Source of the DNA: an uncultured Streptococcus sp. | Lineage (GTDB): Bacteria > Bacillota > Bacilli > Lactobacillales > Streptococcaceae | Length of the DNA: 8,578 nucleotides | Assembly: GCA_916048145.1 (NCBI GenBank) | Contig: CAJZGT010000053.1 | Span: 1 to 8,578 of the forward strand | Direction: 5' to 3' | Part shown: positions 1 through 5,853 of the stretch, piece by piece | Position numbering within the stretch: the stretch's first letter is position 1 | Layout of the letters: each line of letters begins with the position of its first letter | Position numbers and translations under genes: made by a program | Notes under the pieces: model-generated | What the model saw: the letters and a program-made list of their open reading frames with translations, nothing else | What the model was told of the DNA's origin: nothing | The model's database searches: none

Positions 1-66
1 GTACCCCATTAATGACTATTTTGTACCCCATTAATGACTATTTTGTACCCCATTATTGACTATAAA
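1..66. repeat. Three 22-bp iterons of the plasmid replication origin
   Basis: Three head-to-tail copies of a 22-bp unit that begins GTACCCCATTAATGACTATT lie at 1-22, 23-44 and 45-66. The first two are identical. The third differs at its 12th base (A to T, position 56) and in its last three bases. They sit directly upstream of a Rep_3-type initiator gene, the usual place for iterons that the initiator binds to open the origin and to repress its own promoter. The array starts at the first base of the window, so more copies may lie outside it. Confidence 0.93.
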
Positions 67-84
67 TTTAAAAATTGATAGAAT
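56..84 (+). promoter_or_regulatory. rep promoter embedded in the last iteron
   Basis: TTGACT at 56-61 and TAGAAT at 79-84 are separated by exactly 17 bases, and a TGA precedes the -10 box (TG at 76-77). The -35 box lies inside iteron 3, so bound Rep should block RNA polymerase, the standard autorepression of iteron plasmids. The predicted transcript starts near position 91. An AAAAGG ribosome site at 107-112 lies 8 bases before the rep start codon. Confidence 0.8.
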
Positions 85-120
85 ATAGCATAATAGGAAA
101 CATAGTAAAAGGTAAACAAG

Positions 121-933
121 ATGGTATCAAATAGAAAATCCAGTAAAATCTATGAAGAACTAGCTTCTCGTCAAAATTATTTAGTTGTCCAGGCGAATGA
201 CTTGGCCAAAGCTTTTGGTAATTTAAAAGCTTTTGAACACAAGGTTTTAGACTACTGTTTTTCATCTGTAACGAAAGATAGTAGAGTTGGTGATGTCTTT
301 ACGGTTCATAGCCTTGACATTATGAAGCACTTTGGCTTAACTAAAAACGGTCAAAATTATAGACGGATTGCAGAAGCTTTTTCGAGACTTAACGAGAATA
401 CCGCTCTATATATTCCTGAAACATTGCCTGACGGTAGACGATCAATAATCATGACTCAACTTTTCAGCAGAATAAGATTTATTGAGGATGGCCTTGTAGA
501 GTTTAAATTCTCTGAAGATGCTGGACCTTTAGTTTTTGAGTTAAAACGAAACTACTACTCTTTCCATTTGGATGAGTTAGGAAATGTGAAATCAAAGTAT
601 TCTTTGATCTTGATGAAACTTTGGGAAGCATATCGCTTAGGAAATCGAGAATATACAACCATTAAGGGAAGTTTAGAGGAGTGGCAAGATTGGTTCTTGG
701 GTGAAGAGAAGTCATGGCCTGCAGGTTTGTTTAAGAGGAATGCTCTCATGGTGGCATGCGAAGAATTAGAAATGAAATTCAACGCTGATATAGATTTAAC
801 AACTGTAAAAAAAGGACGAAAAGTTATCGGGTATGAGATGGTAATTAGGGATAGACGGATGCCAACCACTGCAGAGGTAATCATAGAAGCAGAGAAAGCA
901 TCACATCAGACAGATATCTATGATTTTTTGTAA
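121..933 (+). CDS. rep: Rep_3-family theta replication initiator protein
   Basis: This 270-aa protein should bind the upstream iterons and start theta replication in the cytoplasm. It has the layout of Rep_3 (RepA/RepB) initiators. A first winged-helix region covers about residues 20-145, with a helix-turn-helix-like stretch around IMKHFGLTKNGQNYRRIAEA and the strand pair IIMTQLFSRIRF and LVEFKFSEDAGPLVFEL. The KSKYSLILMKLWEAY linker helix follows at 157-171. A second winged helix ends with FKRNALMVACEEL (204-216) and KKGRKVIGYEMVIRDRR (230-246), the basic iteron-binding half of the family. Length is slightly short of many relatives (270 against roughly 300 or more), but both domains are complete. 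The start is fixed by AAAAGG 8 bases upstream. The gene stands alone between its promoter and a hairpin terminator. The closest functional group is probably the lactococcal/streptococcal theta plasmids; this is judged from motifs, not from a search. Confidence 0.93.
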   Translation: MVSNRKSSKIYEELASRQNYLVVQANDLAKAFGNLKAFEHKVLDYCFSSVTKDSRVGDVFTVHSLDIMKHFGLTKNGQNYRRIAEAFSRLNENTALYIPETLPDGRRSIIMTQLFSRIRFIEDGLVEFKFSEDAGPLVFELKRNYYSFHLDELGNVKSKYSLILMKLWEAYRLGNREYTTIKGSLEEWQDWFLGEEKSWPAGLFKRNALMVACEELEMKFNADIDLTTVKKGRKVIGYEMVIRDRRMPTTAEVIIEAEKASHQTDIYDFL

Positions 934-954
934 TTTGAACTTATATTAAGAGTT

Positions 955-979
955 GGGGCTTGCGTATGCAGCCCTTTTT
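955..979 (+). terminator. Rho-independent terminator of rep
   Basis: GGGCTTGC (956-963) pairs with GCAGCCC (968-974) around a GTAT loop with one bulged T, followed by five T residues (975-979). It begins 22 bases after the rep stop codon and points the same way. Confidence 0.85.
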
Positions 980-1020
980 CTTTGAGAAAGATAGAGATTA
1001 AAAAAGAGTTTATTAACTCG

Positions 1021-1181
1021 TTGGTGCTACTAGCTTTATAGCAATATTAAACTGAGGTGGTTAATTATTTTCTAGATTGAGAAACGTCTTAGGTAAAAAA
1101 TGCTGTTGTAACTCCTTGATATTGCTTGATTTATAACGAAATAGGAATGAGGTGGTTAATCGTTTTTTAGGTCGAGAAACA
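1021..1181. repeat. Degenerate direct repeat with a 95-bp offset
   Basis: The blocks 1021-1085 and 1116-1180 align without gaps at an offset of 95 bases. The best part is TGAGGTGGTTAAT (1053-1065 and 1148-1160), followed by a T-rich stretch, TAG and GAGAAAC. The upstream parts share TTTATA and other scattered positions. By eye roughly two thirds of the aligned bases match. No open reading frame crosses it. It could be an old duplication of a protein-binding site, for example for partition or copy control, but nothing in the sequence proves a role. Confidence 0.55.
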
Positions 1182-1286
1182 TAGTGGTTCAAAAGAAGAA
1201 CCGAAAACCCACGTCCCTGTAAGTGTGGAGTTGATTTTAAAACAACGTGACTTTATAGGGGTATTACCTCTACTTTCACTATGTTT
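1177..1286. other. Nested inverted-repeat region, possible structured RNA or protein-binding locus
   Basis: AAACATAGTG at 1177-1186 is matched by its exact reverse complement CACTATGTTT at 1277-1286. Inside this 90-base bracket are a 17-bp near-palindrome (GTTGATTTTAAAACAAC, 1230-1246, one mismatch) and a short hairpin TAGGGG / CCTCTA (1256-1261 and 1267-1272, with one G-T pair). The whole could fold as a closed multi-hairpin element, or could be a set of operator-like sites. No clear promoter or terminator was found for a transcript. This entry and the 95-bp-offset repeat describe most of the non-coding stretch 980-1371. Confidence 0.35.
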
Positions 1287-1371
1287 TAGAATATGATTAA
1301 AATTTGAACTATAAATTGAACGTGCTGTAGCTGCTAAAAATGAGTTGATTTTTGAGAAGAAACCGTTTTCG

Positions 1372-1431
1372 GCTATCATAGTCCGATTTGGGCTATGATA
1401 GCTTTGAATGTAAAATGAGGCGTGATAAAAT
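1372..1431 (+). promoter_or_regulatory. Operator and promoter of the Rep-like / Replic_Relax operon
   Basis: GCTATCATAG (1372-1381) and CTATGATAGC (1393-1402) form a perfect 10-bp inverted repeat with an 11-base spacer, so the half-sites are centred 21 bp (two helical turns) apart. It lies immediately upstream of a promoter: TTGAAT at 1404-1409, a 16-base spacer and the extended -10 TGATAAAAT (1423-1431). A dimeric regulator bound to the repeat would touch or occlude the -35 box. The left arm plus spacer (CTATCATAGTCCGATTT) closely matches an element in both recombinase-like promoters on the other strand. Confidence 0.72.
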
Positions 1432-1465
1432 ATATATAAGAAACAAAAAAAGGAGCGTACAATCA

Positions 1466-2023
1466 ATGTCAAAATTAAAAAAAGATCAAAAAGAGTATAT
1501 AGCAGCTATACATCATAATAGCTATTTGCTTAATTATCTTTACTTAGGCACTTTATCTAAAAATGAATTAAAAGTTGTTTTTGGAATATTAGAGATAATA
1601 CATAATATATACTCACAAGAGAGTGTAACTATCTCATACTCAGATATTGCAGCTATATCAGAATATGCAACTGAACTTTACGAGAATAATACTAATAATC
1701 AATTTGAACGTTTTATAGAGAGTATTCAAACTAAACTTAGATTAGTCTCATATAAACAGTTTTTAGGACCCGAAGGTAAAAAACATATGGTCTATAATGA
1801 TTATCCTATTTTTTTGCAGTTTGAAGTAAATCATAGTAGTCAAGAATTAACACTCTATATATCAGAAACAGTCTATCTATATGAAATAAAGAAAAACAAT
1901 GGGAATATTATCGAAGAGGAAAAAAGAATTGCTGATTTATTTCGTAAAGAAGATTGGTCTGAAATACAAATATATGAAAAAGTGAAAGAAGGATACTTGA
2001 CAAAAATAGAGAAGAGAAAATGA
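1466..2023 (+). CDS. Short Rep_3-like winged-helix protein, role unknown
   Basis: A 185-aa basic protein. The ATG at 1466 is chosen over the earlier in-frame ATG at 1388 because AAAAAAAGGAG (1445-1455) gives a good ribosome site 10 bases before it, and because the earlier start would overlap the operator and promoter. The body resembles the first winged-helix domain of Rep_3 initiators: a helix with LSKNELKVVFGILEII, a helix-turn-helix-like SYSDIAAISEYA, a long helix FERFIESIQTKL, then a strand pair with YPIFLQFEVN and ELTLYISETVYLYEI. The second, iteron-contacting domain is missing; a charged tail (NIIEEEKRIADLF onward) takes its place. It is co-transcribed with the next gene, which starts 3 bases after its stop. 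It could be a regulator that dimerises with Rep, a DNA-binding partner of the next protein, or an unrelated winged-helix protein. The Rep_3 link is a pattern judgement and needs a profile search. Confidence 0.6.
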   Translation: MSKLKKDQKEYIAAIHHNSYLLNYLYLGTLSKNELKVVFGILEIIHNIYSQESVTISYSDIAAISEYATELYENNTNNQFERFIESIQTKLRLVSYKQFLGPEGKKHMVYNDYPIFLQFEVNHSSQELTLYISETVYLYEIKKNNGNIIEEEKRIADLFRKEDWSEIQIYEKVKEGYLTKIEKRK

Positions 2024-2026
2024 TTT

Positions 2027-3295
2027 ATGAACGCTAAAAGAAAACAAAGAAAAAGCAAAGAAAAAATAGAGAATATCCCAAAAGATGCGGTGGCTTATTA
2101 TTTGCCAACCCCCAATAGCGAAAGGATATATTTTACAAGAGATACAATCTTACTCATGTATCATTTAATTCGCTTAAAGTATTTTTCAAGAGAAATGGTC
2201 CTAGATCAGTACTTCATTCTCACAGGTAAAGAATTAAATAACAGAACACTATATTCGTTCATAGGAAATAGAAATATGCCACTGAGTCATTTTGAAGATA
2301 ACTACAGAATCGGCAAGACTAAATTTATGTATGTCACTAAAGGATTTGCTGAATGGTTGTTAGATATCATGCATGAGATTCCAGGCCTTATTGAATTGAC
2401 AAAGGTAACAGAATTTAAAGGTTCGCATTATAGCCTCAAGATAAACAAAATGTCTGGCGGAAAAGATGGCATCAGAAAAATACATCTACATGATTATCAT
2501 ACAAGAAGATTAGCGCTGAAAATCGGAAGACTAATCGTTGAACAGTGCACAGATTTATCACCTAGAGAATTGAACGTCACTTACTTTTTCCCGTTTAATA
2601 GAAAACTTATATCACTTGTACCAGATGCAGTGATCTTCGTTCGAGGTCAGAGGTATTTTATTGAGTATGACAGGAATACAGAGCCTCACTTCAAGCTGCT
2701 CGGAAAGATATTGGGATATTTTGAAGAGAAGTATTATCGAGGAGATACAATCTTCTTTGTCTTTGATAATATTTCAGAGCCAAAAGACAACCGCCTGCAT
2801 ATGCGTATTATGAATTTTATTGATAATTTATATACCGTACCTTTTGGAGATAGTGGCTTTTCTTACTACGAGAAAACACAAGAGAGTAACGTGACCTTGT
2901 TTGCACTTCCAGAGGTCAATGCTCTATCTCAAATCTCAGAAGCTATCATGCACGATATAGTGATTGATGAACGTCAAGAAAACGAAAGATTATTAGAGAA
3001 GTGTATGACAGAACGTATCATGCCTTACGATATTGTTTCTGTTGAATTGGTAGAAGATAATGACAGTCCATTCTCTTTAATTTTGACTTACCTAGATGAT
3101 TATTTTGATGAGGAAAAAATGCCACTTATAAAATTAAATTATGGTGACGTTAGCAACCATGACTATTTTGAAAAACTCTATGATAGATACAAGGACGAAT
3201 ACGAAAGAGTTGGCTTAGTATTCTCTTCAGAGATTACAAAACAATACTACAATATACCTCACAATGATTTTTTCATGTCACTCTATATCCGATAA
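2027..3295 (+). CDS. Replic_Relax-like protein (plasmid replication-relaxation family)
   Basis: A 422-aa protein with a very basic N-terminus (residues 1-15), a probable winged-helix part (about 35-110, including TRDTILLMYHLIRLKYFSRE and KFMYVTKGFAEWLL), and a central region typical of the Replic_Relax family: HDYHTRRLALKIGRLIVE (155-172), LVPDAVIFV (197-205), RYFIEYDRNTEPHFKLLGKI (209-228). The PD ... ExD ... K pattern (P199-D200, E213, D215, K223 or K227) recalls PD-(D/E)XK nuclease-like folds, but catalysis is not shown. Known relatives sit on mobilisable Gram-positive plasmids and conjugative elements and are linked by name to relaxation of plasmid DNA. Here no relaxase is visible. The remaining 190 residues (about 233-422) are not recognised. 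The ATG lies 3 bases after the upstream stop with only a weak purine-rich stretch before it, so translation is probably coupled. It is the last gene of its operon. Confidence 0.62.
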   Translation: MNAKRKQRKSKEKIENIPKDAVAYYLPTPNSERIYFTRDTILLMYHLIRLKYFSREMVLDQYFILTGKELNNRTLYSFIGNRNMPLSHFEDNYRIGKTKFMYVTKGFAEWLLDIMHEIPGLIELTKVTEFKGSHYSLKINKMSGGKDGIRKIHLHDYHTRRLALKIGRLIVEQCTDLSPRELNVTYFFPFNRKLISLVPDAVIFVRGQRYFIEYDRNTEPHFKLLGKILGYFEEKYYRGDTIFFVFDNISEPKDNRLHMRIMNFIDNLYTVPFGDSGFSYYEKTQESNVTLFALPEVNALSQISEAIMHDIVIDERQENERLLEKCMTERIMPYDIVSVELVEDNDSPFSLILTYLDDYFDEEKMPLIKLNYGDVSNHDYFEKLYDRYKDEYERVGLVFSSEITKQYYNIPHNDFFMSLYIR

Positions 3296-3303
3296 TGAAA
3301 TTA

Positions 3304-3337
3304 AAAAAAGAGAGTACTATTTAAGTCTCTCTTTTTT
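3304..3337. terminator. Bidirectional terminator between convergent genes
   Basis: AAAAAAGAGAG (3304-3314) and CTCTCTTTTTT (3327-3337) are exact reverse complements around a 12-base loop, with runs of A on the left and T on the right. It lies 8 bases after the stop of the plus-strand operon and about 120 bases past the stop of the minus-strand recombinase-like gene, so it can serve both. Confidence 0.82.
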
Positions 3338-3393
3338 ATTTATTGAAAAATTGAATTAAAATAACAAAAGGGGGATAGAGGATCTTGTAATAC

Positions 3394-3448
3394 ATGAGAA
3401 AAAGGTACGAAAATCTACAAAAACTCTCATATATGAGAAAAAAGTACG
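3394..3448. repeat. Repeated ATGAGAAAAA(G/A)GTACG motif and 14-bp palindrome
   Basis: ATGAGAAAAAGGTACG (3394-3409) recurs as ATGAGAAAAAAGTACG (3433-3448), one mismatch in 16, with a 39-base period. The second copy overlaps the perfect palindrome TCTCATATATGAGA (3425-3438). A third, shorter copy lies downstream of the other recombinase-like gene (4661-4676). The motif therefore follows the stop codon of both paralogues. It may be a binding site of these proteins, or simply part of the duplicated unit. Confidence 0.6.
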
Positions 3449-3458
3449 TGGTTACATA

Positions 3459-4388
3459 TTATTTTTGTCTTTGGACTAGTTCCAAAAGATCCTTGTGTGT
3501 CTGCTTTAGAATGAGAGCTGATAAAGGTTTATTAGCAACCGTGGAAATTCTATGGATCACGGATGCAATACCTTGTGAAGATAGTGGTTGTTTCTTGTAG
3601 TTCAAGAAGAGTGAGCCGATAGTAGCATCAGCACTATACCATTTATTACGTTCCTTAACGTATGGTGCGATATAGGGGATAAATTCCTTAATGATAGATT
3701 TTTGAATGTGTTCTCCTCTGTGGCTAACAACCGTCAATGTTCTTTTTCGTAGGTCTATATCTCGGTAACTAGTTTGTGCTAACTGCTCAATATCTACTCC
3801 AGTCCCAGCAAGCAAGGCAACAATAGCTAGATCCCTTTCTTTATTTCTCTCCCAATTATCTGCTTTAGCTTGGGTGGAGAAGTAGGTCACAAGAGAATTA
3901 TCAATCATTTCCAGATAGTCTAACATTTCTTGTAAATCATAACTTTCTACATAGCTATCGCTCGATTTAGGCTTAATAGGTGATGAAAGGGAAGCGACTC
4001 CATAAACTACGTCCCACTCATTCATCACGTTACGGTAGAAGTGAGGTGCTTGTTTCTCAAGTGAGAATGATGCTACGGTGTAGTAGTGCCAGAATCCATT
4101 TAAAATCTTAAATACTTGTTTTTTCCCATTAGCACGAAGTCTTAAAGATAAGATGTAATCATTTACTAATTCTAATGGTGTCTGCTCTAAGTCCTCCATA
4201 GTTATTTCACTGATTGATTTATTTAGATGCTTGTCAGCATAAAATTCCAGAAACTTTTTCAGCTCCAGCAATTTGTAGTAACTAGAAGTATTTCTCTTAT
4301 TAGTAGTGAAGAAGTAATCCAGATATAATTGAATATCTGGAGATAAAAGATGCTCCAGTTCTTGATAATTCTTTTCTAATTTATTCAT
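3459..4388 (-). CDS. XerS-related tyrosine-recombinase-like protein, catalytic residues lost (copy 1)
   Basis: A 309-aa protein with the build of XerS, the single Xer recombinase of streptococci and lactococci. The N-terminal core-binding region (about 15-110) is followed by the XerS-typical PHFYRNVM (115-122), then NKERDLAIVALLAGTGVD (182-199). In XerS the last motif reads GVRLSE with the first catalytic arginine; here that position is D199 (GVDIEQ). The second motif, HKLRH in XerS, is reduced to KQTH (295-298). The protein ends 11 residues later, without the conserved HxLGH box or the catalytic tyrosine. None of these motifs is visible in the DNA after the stop, so a simple frameshift does not explain the loss. 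Strand exchange is therefore not expected. DNA binding, or interference with the host XerS, is possible. The ATG matches the start of its paralogue (M-x-KLEK-x-Y-x-ELE); the ribosome site is weak (AGAGAAG about 15 bases away). Confidence 0.8.
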   Translation of the reverse strand: MNKLEKNYQELEHLLSPDIQLYLDYFFTTNKRNTSSYYKLLELKKFLEFYADKHLNKSISEITMEDLEQTPLELVNDYILSLRLRANGKKQVFKILNGFWHYYTVASFSLEKQAPHFYRNVMNEWDVVYGVASLSSPIKPKSSDSYVESYDLQEMLDYLEMIDNSLVTYFSTQAKADNWERNKERDLAIVALLAGTGVDIEQLAQTSYRDIDLRKRTLTVVSHRGEHIQKSIIKEFIPYIAPYVKERNKWYSADATIGSLFLNYKKQPLSSQGIASVIHRISTVANKPLSALILKQTHKDLLELVQRQK

Positions 4389-4422
4389 AATGTATTTTCA
4401 ACTTCTCTTTTTATATACTACT

Positions 4423-4461
4423 AGGATAACAGAAAAATATGATTAAATCAAAGTATGATAG
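4423..4461 (-). promoter_or_regulatory. Promoter and shared upstream element of recombinase-like copy 1
   Basis: On the minus strand TTGATT (4451-4446), 17 bases, then TATCCT (4428-4423), with TG of an extended -10 just before it (TGTTATCCT). The element CTATCATACTTTGATTTA begins at 4461 and includes the -35 box. The same 18 bases occur before copy 2, and a close variant before the plus-strand operon. The predicted start is near 4416, giving a leader of about 28 bases. Confidence 0.72.
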
Positions 4462-4562
4462 GATAAGTTCCTTTTATTTCTCCTCCTCTTTTTTAACAGT
4501 GATAGTAATAGTCGGACACTTTTTTATAGTCCATAAATCGCATAGGTATAGGCTTTTGTTTT

Positions 4563-4632
4563 TAAAAGTAGCGATAATGAGGGTTAAAAGTAGCAGAAAT
4601 GAGGGGTTTTGGACGCTAAAAGTAGCAGCATA
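4563..4632. repeat. Second 22-bp iteron-like array
   Basis: TAAAAGTAGC occurs at 4563-4572, 4585-4594 and 4617-4626. The first two copies belong to full 22-bp units (4563-4584 and 4585-4606) that both continue to AATGAGGG. The third is a partial unit displaced by 10 extra bases. The unit length equals that of the rep iterons, and the reverse complement of those iterons (AAAATAGTCATTAATGGGGT) shares AAAA, TAG and AATG(A)GGG with it. It could be a second Rep-binding locus (copy-control or incompatibility site), a relict origin, or a binding array for a neighbouring protein. It occupies the 305-base gap between the two recombinase-like genes; the rest of that gap (4462-4562) shows nothing I can identify. 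Confidence 0.7.
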
Positions 4633-4660
4633 GCTACCAAAAACATGAAAAGTTCGGAAT

Positions 4661-4676
4661 ATATGAGAAAAAGTGC
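4661..4676. repeat. Third copy of the ATGAGAAAAA-GTRC motif
   Basis: ATATGAGAAAAAGTGC at 4661-4676 matches the motif found after copy 1 (3431-3446) apart from one A fewer in the A run and the G in GTGC. It lies 17 bases past the stop codon of copy 2 (minus-strand direction), the same arrangement as after copy 1. The palindromic half seen at 3425-3438 is not kept here. Confidence 0.5.
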
Positions 4677-4693
4677 ATGAATTTGGCTGCATT

Positions 4694-5668
4694 TTACTTT
4701 TCTCTTTGAATTAGATCCAAAAAATCCTTGTTTTTCTCAAGTAGAATGCACGAATGAGTCTGTTTTAAAATGGCTGCGGATAAAGATTTTTCAAAAATGC
4801 GCTCTATCCTACTTATTACTCCTGATATTTTTGGAGCAGTTAGTGGTCTTCTTTTGAAGTCGAGAAATAGAGAATCACTAGCATTAGTAGATGCTATTTT
4901 CTCTCTTTCTTTGATGTACGGTGAGATATAGTGGATAAATTCACTTAAAATAGGTTTCTTAATTCGTTCACCTTTAGGAGATGTAACTATTAGCGTCTGT
5001 TTGTGTAAGTCAATATCTCTATAAGTAGTTTGCGCTAATTGTTCAAGATCAACTCCAGTTCCAGCAAGTAAAGCGATGATTGCTAAATCCCTGTCTTTAT
5101 TTTTCAGCAATTTAGATGATCCTGCTTCTTCATCAAGATCAAGGAAGAAGTCATAGGGACTCGTAGGTTTCTCATTCTTATCAATTTCATCAAAAAAGTA
5201 TAGCATATGTGGCAAATCATAATGAACTACTCGTACTGTGTTCCCTGCTCCTCTTTTTGATGTAAAAAGAGAAAGTATGCCATACTCATTGATCCATTCG
5301 TCCATAACATTGCGGTAGAAGTGTGGGGCTTTTCTATCACCTGAGAAGGATACAACAGTGTAGTAGTTCCAGAATGAGTTTAAGACACTAATAAATCGTT
5401 TTTTACCGTCTGGTTTTAGCTCTAAAGAGTTGACATAATCTGCAACAACTTCTACAGGTGTTTGCTCTAAATCATCCATGGTTAATTCATTGGTGGACTT
5501 TTTTAGATGGTTACCTGCGTAGAAATCGAGGAATTTTTTCAAACTATTTAATTTGCGATAGCTATACAAGTCCCTTTTATTTGTAGTAAAAAAATAGTCT
5601 ATATATAATCGAACGGCAGGAGACCAAAAACCCTCTAATTCGTCATATTTTTTCTCTAATTTTGTCAT
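4694..5668 (-). CDS. XerS-related tyrosine-recombinase-like protein, catalytic residues lost (copy 2)
   Basis: A 324-aa paralogue of the downstream gene. The first 130 residues align without gaps at about 60% identity. It keeps the XerS hallmarks PHFYRNVM (115-122) and NKDRDLAIIALLAGTGVD (190-207), but the first catalytic arginine is again aspartate (D207 in GVDLEQ). The box II histidine region is reduced to KQTH (302-305). The protein ends at QREK with no HxLGH box and no catalytic tyrosine. Both copies end in the same way (LLELVQRQK and FLDLIQREK), so the short C-terminus predates the duplication and has been maintained. This argues for a selected, non-catalytic role rather than decay. Compared with copy 1 it has insertions in the linker (about 165-185) and near the C-terminus (SCILLEKNK). 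The start is well supported: AAGGTG lies 6 bases before the ATG. It has its own promoter. Confidence 0.8.
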   Translation of the reverse strand: MTKLEKKYDELEGFWSPAVRLYIDYFFTTNKRDLYSYRKLNSLKKFLDFYAGNHLKKSTNELTMDDLEQTPVEVVADYVNSLELKPDGKKRFISVLNSFWNYYTVVSFSGDRKAPHFYRNVMDEWINEYGILSLFTSKRGAGNTVRVVHYDLPHMLYFFDEIDKNEKPTSPYDFFLDLDEEAGSSKLLKNKDRDLAIIALLAGTGVDLEQLAQTTYRDIDLHKQTLIVTSPKGERIKKPILSEFIHYISPYIKEREKIASTNASDSLFLDFKRRPLTAPKISGVISRIERIFEKSLSAAILKQTHSCILLEKNKDFLDLIQREK

Positions 5669-5697
5669 GATTTCACCTTGTAATTTTATCTATTACT

Positions 5698-5736
5698 AGA
5701 GTAACAGAAAATCATGGGTAAATCAAAGTATGATAG
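5698..5736 (-). promoter_or_regulatory. Promoter and shared upstream element of recombinase-like copy 2
   Basis: On the minus strand TTGATT (5726-5721), 17 bases, TACTCT (5703-5698) preceded by TG (TGTTACTCT). The element CTATCATACTTTGATTTA starts at 5736 and is identical to that of copy 1, while the sequence further upstream is unrelated. The conserved part is thus limited to the promoter and element. Confidence 0.72.
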
Positions 5737-5802
5737 GGAAAACTTGATTCGAGCCATCGAGAAGCCGAGTTTCTAGTTTAATAGGCTACAAATTTTACAG
5801 AT

Positions 5803-5831
5803 AAAAAAGCATCTCGTTTACACGAAATGCT
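5803..5831 (-). terminator. Terminator of the 149-aa gene
   Basis: AGCAT-C-TCGT (5808-5817) pairs with ACGA-A-ATGCT (5822-5831) around a TTAC loop, with one mismatched pair. On the minus strand the stem is followed by a run of T (A run at 5803-5808 on the plus strand). It lies 22 bases past the stop of the 149-aa gene and separates it from the recombinase-like genes. The remaining bases 5737-5802 show nothing I can identify. Confidence 0.8.
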
Positions 5832-5853
5832 CTTTTCTAGTTGTTGATTATAA

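Noticed and set aside
1388..1465. The earlier in-frame ATG that would lengthen the 185-aa protein by 26 residues
   Set aside because: It lies inside the inverted repeat upstream of the predicted promoter and lacks a ribosome site, whereas AGGAG precedes the ATG at 1466.
1167..1472. A 101-aa minus-strand reading frame through the rep-downstream region
   Set aside because: It overlaps the structured repeats, the operator and the promoter of the plus-strand operon, has no ribosome site, and its product is an unlikely mix of hydrophobic and polar stretches.
3361..3458. A missing catalytic C-terminus of the recombinase-like gene encoded past its stop codon
   Set aside because: No reading frame beyond the stop shows the HxLGH box or a tyrosine in the right setting, and the paralogue ends at the same place, so frameshift or nonsense decay is unlikely.
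4439..4692. Overlapping reading frames of 64 aa (plus) and 72 aa (minus) between the two recombinase-like genes
   Set aside because: They translate the iteron-like repeats and the promoter region, have no ribosome site, and one overlaps the copy 1 promoter.
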